From: Mycolicibacterium bacteremicum
GTDB taxonomy: Bacteria; Actinomycetota; Actinomycetes; Mycobacteriales; Mycobacteriaceae
Length of the DNA: 64,000 nt
Assembly (NCBI RefSeq): GCF_002086115.1
Contig: NZ_MVHJ01000004.1
Span: 1-64,000, forward strand
Direction of reading: 5' to 3'
Under the pieces are notes generated by a model. That model saw nothing but the letters and a program-made list of their open reading frames with translations. It did no database searches and was not told the DNA's origin. Position numbers and translations under genes: made by a program. Numbering within the stretch: the stretch's first letter is position 1; the number at the start of each line of letters is the position of its first letter. Below, piece after piece: positions 34,174 to 53,867 of this stretch.

Positions 34174-35472
34174 ATGGCTAACACGAATTCTCGCCGCGTC
34201 GCCGTGCTCGGCGGAAACCGTATCCCCTTCGTCCGGTCCGACGGCGCGTACGCCAACGCGTCGAATCAGGACATGTTCACCGCCGTGCTCGACGGCCTCG
34301 CCGACCGCTTCAACCTCAAGGGGGAGAAGCTCGACGCCGTCATCGGTGGCGCGGTGCTCAAGCACAGCCGCGACTTCAACCTGATGCGCGAGAGCGTGCT
34401 GGGCAGCGCGCTGTCGCCCTACACCCCGGCCTTCGACCTACAGCAGGCCTGCGGCACCGGCCTGCAGGCGGCCATCGCCGCGGCTGACGGCATCGCCCTC
34501 GGCCGGTACGAGGTGGCCGCGGCCGGCGGCGTCGACACCACCTCCGATGCACCCATCGCCTTCGGCGACGACCTGCGCGGGGTGCTGCTGAGCCTGCGCC
34601 GGGCCAAGTCCGCCGCCGACCGGCTCAAGCTCGTCGGCAAGCTGCCCGCGGCCCTCGGTGTGGAGATTCCCACCAACGGTGAGCCCCGGACCGGGCTCTC
34701 GATGGGCGAGCACGCCGCCATCACCGCCAAGCAGATGGGCATCAAGCGGGTCGACCAGGACGAGCTGGCCGCCGCCAGCCACCGCAACATGGCCGCCGCC
34801 TACGACCGCGGCTTCTTCGACGACCTGGTCACCCCGTTCCTCGGCGTCTACCGGGACAACAACCTGCGCCCGGATTCCTCGGCCGAGAAGCTGGCCAAGC
34901 TCAAGCCGGTGTTCGGCGTCCGCAACGGCGACGCCACCATGACCGCCGGCAACTCGACCCCGCTGACCGACGGCGCGTCGGTCGCGCTGCTGGCCTCCGA
35001 GGAGTGGGCCGCCGCACGCGACATCCCGGTGCTGGCCTACTTCGTCGACGGTGAGACCGCCGCGGTGGACTATGTCAACGGCTCGGACGGTCTGCTGATG
35101 GCCCCGACCTACGCGGTGCCGCGGCTGCTCGCGCGCAACGGCCTGACCCTGCAGGACTTCGACTTCTACGAGATCCACGAGGCGTTCGCCTCGGTGGTGC
35201 TCGCCACGCTGAAGGCCTGGGAGTCCGACGACTACTGCAAGAACCGGCTGGGTCTGGACAAGGCGTTGGGCAGCATCGACCGGTCCAAGCTCAACGTCAA
35301 CGGCTCCTCGCTGGCGGCCGGGCACCCGTTCGCCGCGACCGGTGGGCGCATCGTCGCGCAGCTGGCCAAGCAACTGGCCGAGAAAAAGAAGGAGACCGGT
35401 CAGCCGGTGCGCGGTCTCATCTCGGTGTGCGCCGCAGGCGGTCAGGGCGTCACGGCCATCCTGGAGGCCTGA
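34174..35472 (+). CDS. fadA2: Acetyl-CoA acyltransferase (thiolase) FadA2
   Basis: A 432-residue thiolase. The nucleophilic Cys is in [12 protein letters not shown], the His in the C-terminal half in [12 protein letters not shown], and the second Cys in [15 protein letters not shown]. It cleaves 3-ketoacyl-CoA with CoA, or acts in reverse. It matches Rv0243 (440 aa) in place and orientation, opposite fabG4. Tandem hairpins follow the stop codon. Confidence 0.92.
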   Translation: MANTNSRRVAVLGGNRIPFVRSDGAYANASNQDMFTAVLDGLADRFNLKGEKLDAVIGGAVLKHSRDFNLMRESVLGSALSPYTPAFDLQQACGTGLQAAIAAADGIALGRYEVAAAGGVDTTSDAPIAFGDDLRGVLLSLRRAKSAADRLKLVGKLPAALGVEIPTNGEPRTGLSMGEHAAITAKQMGIKRVDQDELAAASHRNMAAAYDRGFFDDLVTPFLGVYRDNNLRPDSSAEKLAKLKPVFGVRNGDATMTAGNSTPLTDGASVALLASEEWAAARDIPVLAYFVDGETAAVDYVNGSDGLLMAPTYAVPRLLARNGLTLQDFDFYEIHEAFASVVLATLKAWESDDYCKNRLGLDKALGSIDRSKLNVNGSSLAAGHPFAATGGRIVAQLAKQLAEKKKETGQPVRGLISVCAAGGQGVTAILEA

Positions 35473-35473
35473 C

Positions 35474-35511
35474 CTCGCCTTTTCGGCGAGCTCGGTGCGG
35501 CGCGCACCGAG
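35474..35511 (+). terminator. Tandem hairpins after fadA2
   Basis: CTCGCC/GGCGAG (35474-35490) is followed directly by CTCGGTGCG/CGCACCGAG (35491-35511) with 5- and 3-nt loops, starting just after the fadA2 stop codon. Probable transcription end or mRNA-stabilising structure; there is no U-tract. Confidence 0.6.
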
Positions 35512-35581
35512 GGCGGAAAGTTCTCGGAAAAAGTTTTCGGATCGCTGTAACGCCCGCGCAAGCACCGTCGATACATGGGAT

Positions 35582-35640
35582 AGCTCCGTGTTGCCGTCTG
35601 ACCCCCCGACCCGACGGCAACACGGAGCTCTTTGTTTCTC
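35582..35640 (+). terminator. 17-bp hairpin with C-rich loop and T-rich tail; possible sRNA 3' end
   Basis: A perfect 17-bp inverted repeat (35582-35598 with 35613-35629) has a loop containing six consecutive C. It is followed on the plus strand by CTTTGTTTCTC, a convincing intrinsic terminator. It is separated from the fadA2 hairpins by 70 bp containing AT-rich, promoter-like sequence. It could therefore end a short independent RNA, as well as stop the convergent transporter transcript. C-rich loops are typical of actinobacterial regulatory RNAs. Confidence 0.7.
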
Positions 35641-35664
35641 CGGCCGGCTGGCGCGCCGCCCGCC

Positions 35665-36792
35665 CTACCGGCCCGGGTCCTTGGACGCGGTGATCGGTGC
35701 CGACCCGGCCGGCGCGAAGAGACTTCCGGCGACACTTCCCCGCGCGGTCCGCGCCGCCACCAACGCCCAGGTGCACAGCAGCCCCGCATAGGCCGCCACC
35801 GCCGCGATCTCGAAGGCGGGCAGCCCGGTGTGGATCGCGAGCTGGGTGGTGCCGGTGACGAAGGTGCCCACCGGGAACGTCAGGCTCCACCACGTCAGCG
35901 CGAACGGCATCCCGCGGCGCAATGTGCGGACCGTCAGCGCGGTGGCCAGTGCGATCCACAGCACGCAGAAACCCCATACCGGCACCCCGAACAGGACCGA
36001 GAAGATCCCGACCCCGGTGGCCAACTCCGGCGTGACGGCCAGCTGGGCATGGGTGGCCAGCAGCCCGGCCACCGTCACCGACTGTCCGAGTGGGCCGAGC
36101 ACGATCCACAGCGTCGGCACCCGCGCGGTGCCCGATGTCCCGTACAGCGCCAGCCGGCTCCAGATCATCGTGATGATGATCAGCGCGGCGATCAGCGACA
36201 GCCCGAACATCGCCAGACACCCGTAGAACATCGTCGTCCGGCCGGTGCCGGCTGCTATGTGCGGGATCAGCATCGCGCCCGCGGCGGCGGACACCATCGG
36301 CGGCACCACCGGCATCAGCCAGCCGCCGAATGCGGCGTCGGGTCCGACGTTGAGCTGGGTGAACATCAGGTACGGGATCGACACGGCGGTGTAGAGGCCG
36401 CCGATCGTGCCCGCCGACCACAGCACCCAGTTGATGTCGACGGCCAGCCGCTCGCCCAGCAGATCCTTGCCGACCAGCATCGTGGCGGTGCCGACGGTCA
36501 GCAGCGCCATCGGGGCGGCGCCGTAGAAATGCGCCATCTGCGGGTTGCGCACATGACCGCGGGCCACCGTCGGATGACGGAACCACTGCACGCTGACGGT
36601 AATGATCAGCGCGACCAGCAGTGCCGCGGCGACCACCCAGACGATCTCGGTGAACACCCGCAGACCGGGCACGTGCACCGGCAGGGTGGCGCCGGCGACG
36701 ACCAGGATGCCGGTGCCCATCACCGAGGAGAACCAGTTCGGGCCGAAGTTTCCCAACCGCGTCCCCGGCTCGGTCGCCGCGCGACCCGGCAT
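35665..36792 (-). CDS. TDT-family (TehA/SLAC1-like) transporter
   Basis: A 375-residue membrane protein with about ten hydrophobic helices. It has the TDT/SLAC1 N-terminal signature NFGPNWFSSVMGTGIL and repeated Gly-rich helices. Relatives include tellurite-resistance/anion channel TehA, malate permeases and sulphite exporters, so an anion channel or exporter role is likely; substrate unknown. The ATG at 36792 was chosen because the ATG at 36804 would overlap the start codon of the divergent luciferase-like gene at 36803. No counterpart in the M. tuberculosis Rv0243-Rv0245 interval. Confidence 0.8.
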   Translation of the reverse strand: MPGRAATEPGTRLGNFGPNWFSSVMGTGILVVAGATLPVHVPGLRVFTEIVWVVAAALLVALIITVSVQWFRHPTVARGHVRNPQMAHFYGAAPMALLTVGTATMLVGKDLLGERLAVDINWVLWSAGTIGGLYTAVSIPYLMFTQLNVGPDAAFGGWLMPVVPPMVSAAAGAMLIPHIAAGTGRTTMFYGCLAMFGLSLIAALIIITMIWSRLALYGTSGTARVPTLWIVLGPLGQSVTVAGLLATHAQLAVTPELATGVGIFSVLFGVPVWGFCVLWIALATALTVRTLRRGMPFALTWWSLTFPVGTFVTGTTQLAIHTGLPAFEIAAVAAYAGLLCTWALVAARTARGSVAGSLFAPAGSAPITASKDPGR

Positions 36793-36802
36793 GATTGGCG
36801 TC

Positions 36803-37717
36803 ATGGAGATCAGCATCCTCGGGTCGTTGTCCGGATCGAGCGGCACGTCCCTGATCGACGGCGTCGTGTCGGAGTTCGCCCAGCTGCGCGACGAGGGGTT
36901 CCGGCGGATCTGGATGACGCAGATGCCCTACGAACCCGATCTGTTGACCGTGCTCGCGGTGGCGCTGCGCGAGGTCGACACCATCGAGGTCGGCACCGGT
37001 GTCGTGCCGATCCAGAATCAGCACCCCATGCAGTTGGCACAACGGGCGCTGACGCTGAGCCTGATCTCGGGCGGGCGGTTGATCCTCGGGCTGGGCATGA
37101 CACACGCGGCGGTCACCGAGGGCATGTGGGGCATCCCGTGGGACCGGCCGGTGCGCAGGCTCAACGAATACCTCGACGGGCTGCTGCCGCTGCTGGCCGG
37201 TGAGCCGGCGAATGCCGCCGGCGAGATCTACACCACCCGGGGCGCGGTGCAGGTGCCCGGCGCTCCCGCCCCGCCGGTGTACATCGCCGCGCTCGGCCCG
37301 CAGCTGTTGAAGATCGCCGGCCGCCGGACCGCGGGCACGGTCACCTGGATGACCGGGCCCAAGACGCTCTCCGAACACGTCGGTCCCGGTCTGCGCGCGG
37401 CGGCCGACGGTCGAGCGGTCCGGGTGGTGGCCGCCCTGCCGGTCGCCGTCACCGATGACGTCGACGCAACCCGGGCGCAGGCCGCCGAACAGTTCGCCAT
37501 GTACGGGCAGCTACCGTCCTACCGCGCAATGCTCGATCGGGAGGGCTGTGCCGGCCCCGCCGACGCGGCGCTGATCGGTGACGAGGCCACCGTGACGGCC
37601 CGGATCAACGAGTTGTCCGCCGCCGGCGTCGACGAGTATGTCGGTGTCGTCTTCGACCGATCACCCGAGGTCAGGGCACGTACTCGGGCCTTGCTGCGCA
37701 CGCTGGACACTGCCTGA
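36803..37717 (+). CDS. Luciferase-like (LLM class, probably F420) oxidoreductase
   Basis: A 304-residue TIM-barrel protein of the bacterial luciferase-like family. Motifs include SILGSLSGSSGTSLIDGVV at the N-terminus, IEVGTGVVPIQNQHPMQLAQRALTL in strand 3, RLILGLGMTH, and YIAALGPQLLKIAGRRTAG. Mycobacterial members without a flavin reductase partner usually use coenzyme F420. Its start is 11 bp from that of the divergent transporter. Substrate unknown. Confidence 0.82.
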   Translation: MEISILGSLSGSSGTSLIDGVVSEFAQLRDEGFRRIWMTQMPYEPDLLTVLAVALREVDTIEVGTGVVPIQNQHPMQLAQRALTLSLISGGRLILGLGMTHAAVTEGMWGIPWDRPVRRLNEYLDGLLPLLAGEPANAAGEIYTTRGAVQVPGAPAPPVYIAALGPQLLKIAGRRTAGTVTWMTGPKTLSEHVGPGLRAAADGRAVRVVAALPVAVTDDVDATRAQAAEQFAMYGQLPSYRAMLDREGCAGPADAALIGDEATVTARINELSAAGVDEYVGVVFDRSPEVRARTRALLRTLDTA

Positions 37718-37766
37718 AATCTGCCCTGGTGTGATCTTGGACACAGGCGTACAGTCGTCTGCACGA

Positions 37767-37887
37767 CGGGTTCGGGAGTGACTGATCCGAAAGAGCCGGG
37801 CACGAGGTGAAACACCGGCCGCGCGAGATACCGCAAGGTATGAGTGGACGCCCTCAGGTTGAGAAACCGAATGTCCTCCCGAACCCG
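37767..37887 (+). ncRNA. Candidate structured leader RNA (12-bp P1, two GNRA hairpins)
   Basis: A 121-nt element is closed by a perfect 12-bp helix (37767-37778 with 37876-37887). Inside are a GCCGG...CCGGC or GGTG-AAA-CACC stem (37795-37819), ATACC-GCAA-GGTAT (37828-37841) and GGTT-GAGA-AACC (37857-37868); the last two have GNRA tetraloops. A -10-like TACAGT at 37750-37755 would start the transcript just before P1. The regulator ATG follows 66 nt after P1. The architecture resembles a riboswitch or other cis-acting RNA, but it matches no class I recognise (not SAM, cobalamin, TPP, c-di-GMP-I, c-di-AMP or ZTP consensus). Confidence 0.5.
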
Positions 37888-37953
37888 CCCTCATGTCTTC
37901 AGCTGGTGGTGAACACCTCCGCACGGCGGTGCCGGGACGGCAAGGATGCTGTC

Positions 37954-38280
37954 ATGGGCCAGGTCATCCCGTTCGAGCCGGACCGCACGAAGCCGAACCG
38001 CAATCCGGAGCCGCTGTGGCGCGAGGCGTTGGGCCGCCGGCTGCGTGACACCCGCCGCGCCAAGGGCGACCGACTGGTCGATGTCGCCGCCCGCGCCGGG
38101 GTGTCCCCGCAGTACCTGTCGGAGATCGAACGCGGCCGCAAGGAGCCGTCCAGCGAGATGATCGCCGCGGTGTGCGGGGCGCTCGGTGTCGAGTTGGGTC
38201 GGCTGCTCGGCGGTATCTCGGCCGATCTGACCCGCGCCGCCGGCCGCCCCTCGGATGGGACCGTCCGGATGGCGGCTTAG
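37954..38280 (+). CDS. XRE-family regulator of the ClgR/PopR type
   Basis: A 108-residue helix-turn-helix protein. The DNA-binding region [25 protein letters not shown] runs into [15 protein letters not shown], the block shared with ClgR (Rv2745c) and PopR, the activators of Clp protease genes in actinobacteria. It is convergent with and overlaps (4 bp) a two-gene clpP operon. In Streptomyces, PopR sits beside and controls clpP3-clpP4, so the same arrangement is likely here. The upstream 236 bp contain a candidate structured leader RNA and a GGTGAACACC palindrome (37908-37917). Confidence 0.82.
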   Translation: MGQVIPFEPDRTKPNRNPEPLWREALGRRLRDTRRAKGDRLVDVAARAGVSPQYLSEIERGRKEPSSEMIAAVCGALGVELGRLLGGISADLTRAAGRPSDGTVRMAA

Positions 38281-38867
38281 GCCCGCTCCTGGAGCACCCG
38301 ATCGGCCAATCCGTAAGCCACTGCCTCGTCGGCGTCGAACACCCGATCCCGGTCGGTGTCGTGGCGTAGCTGGTCGGTGCTGCGGCCGGTGTGCCGGGCC
38401 AGGATCACCTCCAGCTGGTTGCGGGTGCGCACCACCTCATCGGCCTGCAGGATCAGGTCGGGGATGGTGCCCCGGCCCTGCGCGGCCGGCTGATGCAGCA
38501 CCACCCGGGAGTGCGGCAGCACCGACCGCCGTCCCGGGGCGCCGGCGGCCAGCAGCACCGCGCCGGTCGCCACGGCCTGGCCGATGCACGTCGTCGCCAC
38601 CGGGGCCTTGATGAAGCGCATGGTGTCGTAGACGGCGAGCATCGCCGACAGGTCGCCGCCCTCGGAATTGATGTAGAGCGCGATCTCCTGCTCGGGGTTA
38701 TCGGCCTCCAGATGCAGCAACTGCGCGATCAGCGCGTTGGCGACGCCGGAGTCGATCGCGGTACCCAGATAGACGATGCGTTCGGTGAGCAGATGGCTGT
38801 AGACGTCCATGATGCGCTCGCCGGAGGTGGTGCGGGCGACGACGTTGGGGATGGTGTAGGTGCTCAT
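38277..38867 (-). CDS. ClpP-like subunit lacking the catalytic serine (ClpR-like)
   Basis: A 196-residue ClpP-fold protein with good overall similarity: [56 protein letters not shown]. Where active ClpP has GQAASMG, this protein reads GQAVATG, so Ala100 (codon GCG) replaces the nucleophilic Ser. His125 and Asp170 remain. It should therefore assemble into the ClpP barrel but not cleave, like ClpR of cyanobacteria and chloroplasts. It is the second gene of an operon, 3 bp after the stop of a ClpP subunit with an intact triad, and likely forms a mixed 14-mer with it. Confidence 0.85.
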   Translation of the reverse strand: MSTYTIPNVVARTTSGERIMDVYSHLLTERIVYLGTAIDSGVANALIAQLLHLEADNPEQEIALYINSEGGDLSAMLAVYDTMRFIKAPVATTCIGQAVATGAVLLAAGAPGRRSVLPHSRVVLHQPAAQGRGTIPDLILQADEVVRTRNQLEVILARHTGRSTDQLRHDTDRDRVFDADEAVAYGLADRVLQERA

Positions 38868-38870
38868 CTG

Positions 38871-39470
38871 CTATGCCCCGATCCCCAAGCGCTGCTTACG
38901 GTTCGGCGCGATCTGACCGAAGTCGCCGACGATGTGGTCGACGAAACCGTACTCGCGGGCCTGCGCGGCGGTGAACCACCGGTCGTGCAGCGAGTCGGTG
39001 AAGATCCGGTCGATCGGCTGGCCGGTGTCGGCGGCGATCAGCCCCAGCACGGTGTCGCGGGTGTGCCGCAGATCGTCGGCCTGCACCTCGACCTCGACCG
39101 CGGACCCGGCGATGCCGGCCGATCCCTGGTGCATCAGGATGCGGGCGTGCGGCAGCGCGAAGCGCTTACCCGGCGTGCCGGCCGAGAGCAGGAATTGCCC
39201 GGCGCTGCAGGCCAATCCGAGAGCGAGGGTGGCCACGTCGGCCGGGATCAGGCGCATCACGTCGCGGATGGCCAGCATCGCGGGCACCGACCCGCCGGGG
39301 GAGTGGATCCACAGTGCGATGTCCTCGTCGGAGTCGGCGGCCAGGGTGAGCAGTTGCGCGACGAGCACCGCGCCGTTGTCATCGTCGAGGCCGCCGTCGA
39401 GTACCAGCACCCGCTTGCGGTACAGGTCCTCGCGTAGTTGTCGGCCGAACAGGGGTGGTTTCTCAGTCAT
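38871..39470 (-). CDS. ClpP-like protease subunit with intact catalytic triad
   Basis: A 199-residue ClpP paralogue. Ser89 (LGLACSAGQF), His114 (ARILMHQG) and Asp159 (TDSLHDRWF) form the triad. It has the handle region and HSPGGSVPAMLAIRDVM. It differs from the essential ClpP1/ClpP2 of mycobacteria in motif detail (ACSAG rather than AASMG). It leads an operon with the serine-less partner. An 8-bp-arm dyad (39487-39508) precedes it and may bind the neighbouring ClgR/PopR-like protein. Chaperone partner unknown; probably ClpC1 or ClpX encoded elsewhere. Confidence 0.85.
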   Translation of the reverse strand: MTEKPPLFGRQLREDLYRKRVLVLDGGLDDDNGAVLVAQLLTLAADSDEDIALWIHSPGGSVPAMLAIRDVMRLIPADVATLALGLACSAGQFLLSAGTPGKRFALPHARILMHQGSAGIAGSAVEVEVQADDLRHTRDTVLGLIAADTGQPIDRIFTDSLHDRWFTAAQAREYGFVDHIVGDFGQIAPNRKQRLGIGA

Positions 39471-39486
39471 GGCCGTGACTCTGCCT

Positions 39487-39508
39487 GCTGCGAAGCCCTT
39501 TTCGCAGC
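39487..39508. promoter_or_regulatory. Dyad GCTGCGAA-N6-TTCGCAGC upstream of the clpP pair
   Basis: Perfect 8-bp arms with a 6-nt spacer, 17-38 bp upstream of the clpP-like start. It is the most likely operator for the adjacent ClgR/PopR-like regulator, although the half-site order differs from the usual ClgR box. A second short dyad, CTGCT-GTC-AGCAG, follows at 39514-39526. Confidence 0.5.
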
Positions 39509-39539
39509 CCACGCTGCTGTCAGCAGAACGGCCTGGAAC

Positions 39540-39597
39540 GCGAGCGTGCACACAGATCGCGCGAAACGCCCACCGGACGATCTGGTTGCACGCTCGC
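39540..39597. repeat. Nested long inverted repeat between clpP and fadE5 genes
   Basis: GCGAGCGTGCA (39540-39550) pairs with 39587-39597, and inside it CAGATCG (39553-39559) pairs with 39578-39584, making an almost continuous 58-bp fold. Long-stem elements of similar size lie at 13077-13134 and 63909-63969. Intergenic position suggests transcription termination or insulation. Confidence 0.55.
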
Positions 39598-39623
39598 GGC
39601 CGGCGTGACCACCCCGACAACAC

Positions 39624-39655
39624 AAGAGCCCCCGGCGAATCCGCCGGGGGCTCTT
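39624..39655 (-). terminator. Intrinsic terminator of fadE5
   Basis: A perfect 14-bp GC-rich hairpin (AAGAGCCCCCGGCG, loop AATC, complement) is followed on the minus strand by TTGTGTTG, 12 bp beyond the fadE5 stop. Confidence 0.85.
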
Positions 39656-39667
39656 GGTCTTGAGAAC

Positions 39668-41503
39668 TCAGAACGAGGCTTCGTCGAGCTCCATCACTTC
39701 GTTGTCGAGTGCGTCGAGCACCGTGCGGGTGCTGGTCAGCAGCGGCAGGAAGTTCTTCGCGAAGAAGGACGCGGCCGCGATCTTGCCCTCGTAGAACGCC
39801 TTGTCCGCACCGGTGGCGCCCTCGTCGAGCTTCTCGATCGCGACGACGGCCTCACGCTGCAGCAGCCAGCCGATGATCAGGTCACCGACGCTCATCAGGA
39901 AGCGCACCGAGCCCAGGCCCACCTTGTAGATGGCGGCCTGATCCTCCTGCGAGGCCATCAGGTAGCCGGTCAGCGTGGCGGCCATGCCCTGCACGTCCTC
40001 CAGCGCGGTCGCCAGCAGGGCCCGCTCGGCCTTGAGGCGGCCGTTGCCGGTCTCGTTCTTGACGAAGGTGTCGATCTGACCGGAGACGTAGGCCAGCGCC
40101 TGTCCCTTGTCGCGCACGATCTTGCGGAAGAAGAAGTCCTGCGCCTGGATGGCGGTGGTGCCCTCGTACAGCGAGTCGATCTTCGCGTCGCGGATGTACT
40201 GCTCGATCGGGTAGTCCTGCAGGAAGCCCGATCCGCCCAGGGTCTGCAGCGACTCGGTCAGGTACCGGTAAGCGGTCTCCGAGCCGAAGCCCTTGACCAC
40301 CGGCAGCAGCAGGTCGTTGACCCGCACGGCCAGGTCGGCGTCCACATTGTGCAGGGCCTTGGCGACCTCGTCGTCCTGGAAGGTGGCGGTGTACATGTAC
40401 AGCGCGCGCATGCCCTCGGCGTAGGCCTTCTGGGTCATCAGCGAACGACGCACATCCGGGTGGTGGGTGATCGTCACGCGCGGCGCGGTCTTGTCGGTCA
40501 TCTGGGTCAGATCGGCACCCTGCACACGCTCCTTGGCGTACTCGAGCGCGTTCAGGTATCCCGTCGACAGGGTGGCGATGGCCTTGGTGCCCACCATCAT
40601 CCGGGCCTGCTCGATGACATCGAACATCTGCGCGATGCCGTTGTGCACCTCGCCGACGAGCCAGCCCTTGGCCGGGACGCCGTGCTGGCCGAAGCTCAGC
40701 TCACAGGTGGCCGAGACCTTCAGGCCCATCTTGTGCTCGACGTTGGTGACGAACACGCCGTTACGCTCGCCCAGCTCGCCGGTCTCGAAGTCGAAGAGGA
40801 ACTTCGGCACGAAGAACAGCGACAGACCCTTGGTGCCCGGGCCGGCGCCCTCGGGGCGGGCCAGCACCAGATGCGCGATGTTCGGGAACAGATCGTCGGC
40901 GTCGGCGGAGGTGATGAAGCGCTTCACGCCGTCGATGTGCCAGGAGCCGTCCTCCTGCTGGGTGGCCTTGGTGCGGCCGGCGCCGACGTCGGAGCCCGCG
41001 TCGGGCTCGGTCAGCACCATGGTGGCGCCCCAGTTGTTCTCCGAGGCGATGGCGGCCCACTTCTTCTGCTCTTCGGTGCCGTTGTGGGCGAAGATCTGCG
41101 CGAAGCCGGCGCCGCCGCTGTACATCCAGACGGCCGGGTTGGCGCCCAGGATGTGCTCGTTGAGAGCCCACAGCAGGGCCTTGGGGGCGGGCATGCCGCC
41201 GAGCTCCTCGTCGAGGGCGACCTTGTTCCAGCCGCCTTCGATGGTGGCGTTGACCGACTTCTTGAAGGACTCGGGCAGCTTCACCGTGTGGGTGGCCGGG
41301 TCGAACACCGGCGGGTTGCGGTCGCCGTCGGCGAACGACTCGGCGATCGGGCCCTCGGCCAGACGTGCCATCTCGTTGATCATCTCGCGGGCGGTGTCCG
41401 CGTCGAGCTCGGCAAACGAGCCCGCGCCGAGCGCCTTGTCGAGGCCGAGCACATCGAACAAGGTAAATACCTGGTCACGGACGTTGCTCTTGTAGTGGCT
41501 CAC
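39668..41503 (-). CDS. fadE5: Acyl-CoA dehydrogenase FadE5
   Basis: A 611-residue acyl-CoA dehydrogenase, the exact length of M. tuberculosis FadE5 (Rv0244c), known to accept a broad range of chain lengths. It has the substrate/FAD loop [20 protein letters not shown], then [12 protein letters not shown], the C-terminal [17 protein letters not shown] and a long C-terminal helical extension. It begins fatty-acid beta-oxidation. The promoter carries two TTACYNNNNRGTAA-type sites like that of fabG4/fadA2, implying one regulon. It is monocistronic and ends in an intrinsic terminator. Confidence 0.93.
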   Translation of the reverse strand: MSHYKSNVRDQVFTLFDVLGLDKALGAGSFAELDADTAREMINEMARLAEGPIAESFADGDRNPPVFDPATHTVKLPESFKKSVNATIEGGWNKVALDEELGGMPAPKALLWALNEHILGANPAVWMYSGGAGFAQIFAHNGTEEQKKWAAIASENNWGATMVLTEPDAGSDVGAGRTKATQQEDGSWHIDGVKRFITSADADDLFPNIAHLVLARPEGAGPGTKGLSLFFVPKFLFDFETGELGERNGVFVTNVEHKMGLKVSATCELSFGQHGVPAKGWLVGEVHNGIAQMFDVIEQARMMVGTKAIATLSTGYLNALEYAKERVQGADLTQMTDKTAPRVTITHHPDVRRSLMTQKAYAEGMRALYMYTATFQDDEVAKALHNVDADLAVRVNDLLLPVVKGFGSETAYRYLTESLQTLGGSGFLQDYPIEQYIRDAKIDSLYEGTTAIQAQDFFFRKIVRDKGQALAYVSGQIDTFVKNETGNGRLKAERALLATALEDVQGMAATLTGYLMASQEDQAAIYKVGLGSVRFLMSVGDLIIGWLLQREAVVAIEKLDEGATGADKAFYEGKIAAASFFAKNFLPLLTSTRTVLDALDNEVMELDEASF

Positions 41504-41560
41504 GGTTTCTCCTCGGTGAGATCGGACCTGCGGTTGGGTACTCGCCTGCGGACTGCGCTA

Positions 41561-41602
41561 AGTTACCCACCAGTAACTGCTTCAAACTATACCGCCGGGT
41601 AA
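41561..41602. promoter_or_regulatory. Pair of TTACYNNNNRGTAA-type operators upstream of fadE5
   Basis: AGTTAC-CCACCA-GTAACT (41561-41578) is a dyad with perfect 6-bp arms. ATACCGCCGGGTAA (41589-41602) is a second copy with one mismatch, 86-99 bp upstream of the fadE5 ATG. They match the operator shared by fabG4 and fadA2. They also lie 160-200 bp upstream of the divergent dihydrodipicolinate-reductase-like gene. Confidence 0.6.
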
Positions 41603-41761
41603 CCACATCTCAAAGAGGTGGCGAGCAAATTTTCGCCAGCGAACCAACCCGGTGGTTGATTGGGCTCGCCGAGCGGCCCGTTTATACCTTCTGAGCTGCG
41701 AATTCACCCGATATGTGATGCTCGCCACGAAGAGGTCCAACAAACCTCTAAGGTGATGCGC

Positions 41762-42850
41762 ATGAGGCGTGTGGTGGTGTGGGGGACAGGAAATATGGGC
41801 TCGACGGCGATCCGCTCGACGGTCGCCTTCCCAGGGCTCCAACTCGTCGGCGTCATCACCTCCAGCGCCGCGAAGGCCGGCCGCGACGCCGCCGACTTCG
41901 CGGGCCTGCCCGAGCCCACCGGGGTGCGGGCGAACACCGATATCGACGCCACCATCGCCGACGCCGATGCGGTGGCCTACATGGCCTCCGGCGATATCCG
42001 GCCCGAGGAGGCCATCGCCGATATCGAGCGCTGCCTACGCGCCGGCAAGCACGTCGTCACACCGTCGCTGTATTCGCTCTACGACCCGGCCTCGGCGCCG
42101 CCGGAATGGGTGGACCGACTCACCGGTGCCGCCGAGGAGGGCGGGGCCACGCTGCTGGTCAGCGGTGTCGACCCGGGCTGGGGCAACGACGCGCTGGCCG
42201 TGACGGCCGCCGGCCTGTGCACCCGCATCAACACCATCACCTGCCAGGAGATCTTCGACTACTCCACCTACAACCAGCCGTTCGCGGTCAAGGTGTCCTG
42301 CGGTTTCGGGGGTGCCATGGGCCCCGAGGATCCACTGCCGATGATGCTGCTGCCGAGCATCCCGACGATGGTCTGGGGCGGCAACGTCCGGCTCATCGGC
42401 CGCGGCCTGGGCATCGAGATCGACGAGATCACCGAAGAAGTCGAACGGCTACCGCTGGAGCAGACCGTCGAGACCGTCATGGGCCCGTTCGAGAAGGGCA
42501 CCCAGGGCGCCTTCTTCCTCAGGGTGATCGGCTGGTCCGGCGGACGGCAGCGGGTCATCATCGAGCACATCACCCGCATTCATCCGAGCTGCGCGCCGGA
42601 CTGGCCGCAACCCGACGAGGGGGTGGGCGACCACCGGGTGATCGTCGACGGCGATCCGCAGCTGACCATCACCACCCGTGCCGACGTGCCCGGCGGCACC
42701 CGCGCCGACGGTGGCAACACCACCGCGGCCAACCGGCTGCTCGGCGCGTTGAACTGGCTCGTCGAACAGAAGCCCGGGATCTACGACGGCCTGCAGGTGC
42801 CGTTGCGGTCGGCGTTGGCGCCCGAGGCCGAGCGCGCACGCTGGGCCTGA
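41762..42850 (+). CDS. Dihydrodipicolinate-reductase-like NAD(P)-binding protein
   Basis: A 362-residue Rossmann protein with N-terminal cofactor motif VVVWGTGNMGSTAIRSTV and the DapB-like GDIRPEEAIADIERCLRAGKHVVTPS region. It resembles the mycobacterial 'NAD(P)H-dependent amine dehydrogenase/dihydrodipicolinate reductase' group, whose substrates are unknown; it is too long to be DapB itself. ATG 41762 was chosen for AAGG about 8 nt upstream; an ATG 6 bp earlier is possible. It lies between fadE5 and the PKS, convergent with the latter. A lipid-related role is possible from context only. Confidence 0.72.
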   Translation: MRRVVVWGTGNMGSTAIRSTVAFPGLQLVGVITSSAAKAGRDAADFAGLPEPTGVRANTDIDATIADADAVAYMASGDIRPEEAIADIERCLRAGKHVVTPSLYSLYDPASAPPEWVDRLTGAAEEGGATLLVSGVDPGWGNDALAVTAAGLCTRINTITCQEIFDYSTYNQPFAVKVSCGFGGAMGPEDPLPMMLLPSIPTMVWGGNVRLIGRGLGIEIDEITEEVERLPLEQTVETVMGPFEKGTQGAFFLRVIGWSGGRQRVIIEHITRIHPSCAPDWPQPDEGVGDHRVIVDGDPQLTITTRADVPGGTRADGGNTTAANRLLGALNWLVEQKPGIYDGLQVPLRSALAPEAERARWA

Positions 42851-42920
42851 CCGGGTCTCCTACCTCAGTGCAGCCGGGACGCGATACCGGTCTCCGGGCT
42901 GAACCCAGGTAGGTCACGAC

Positions 42921-42967
42921 ACGCAGCGCGGTTCGGCTCGGTCCACCCGAGCCGAACCCCGCTGCGT
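42921..42967. terminator. Bidirectional hairpin between convergent genes
   Basis: A 21-bp stem interrupted by a single C/C mismatch, with loop TCCA, lies between the DapB-like gene and the 3' end of the PKS gene. It begins 8 bp beyond the PKS stop and should terminate transcription from both sides. Confidence 0.75.
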
Positions 42968-42974
42968 CCACACC

Positions 42975-53867
<10,893 letters not shown>

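Noticed and set aside
37767..37887. The folded leader tested by eye against SAM-IV, cobalamin, TPP, c-di-GMP-I, ydaO (c-di-AMP), ZTP, MoCo and hammerhead motifs.
   Set aside because: None of the conserved core strings of these classes is present, so no named riboswitch is claimed; it is kept only as an unassigned structured RNA.
37807..38280. Longer start for the ClgR/PopR-like gene running through the structured leader.
   Set aside because: The added residues are unlike any regulator N-terminus and would make the leader coding; ATG 37954 gives the normal family length.
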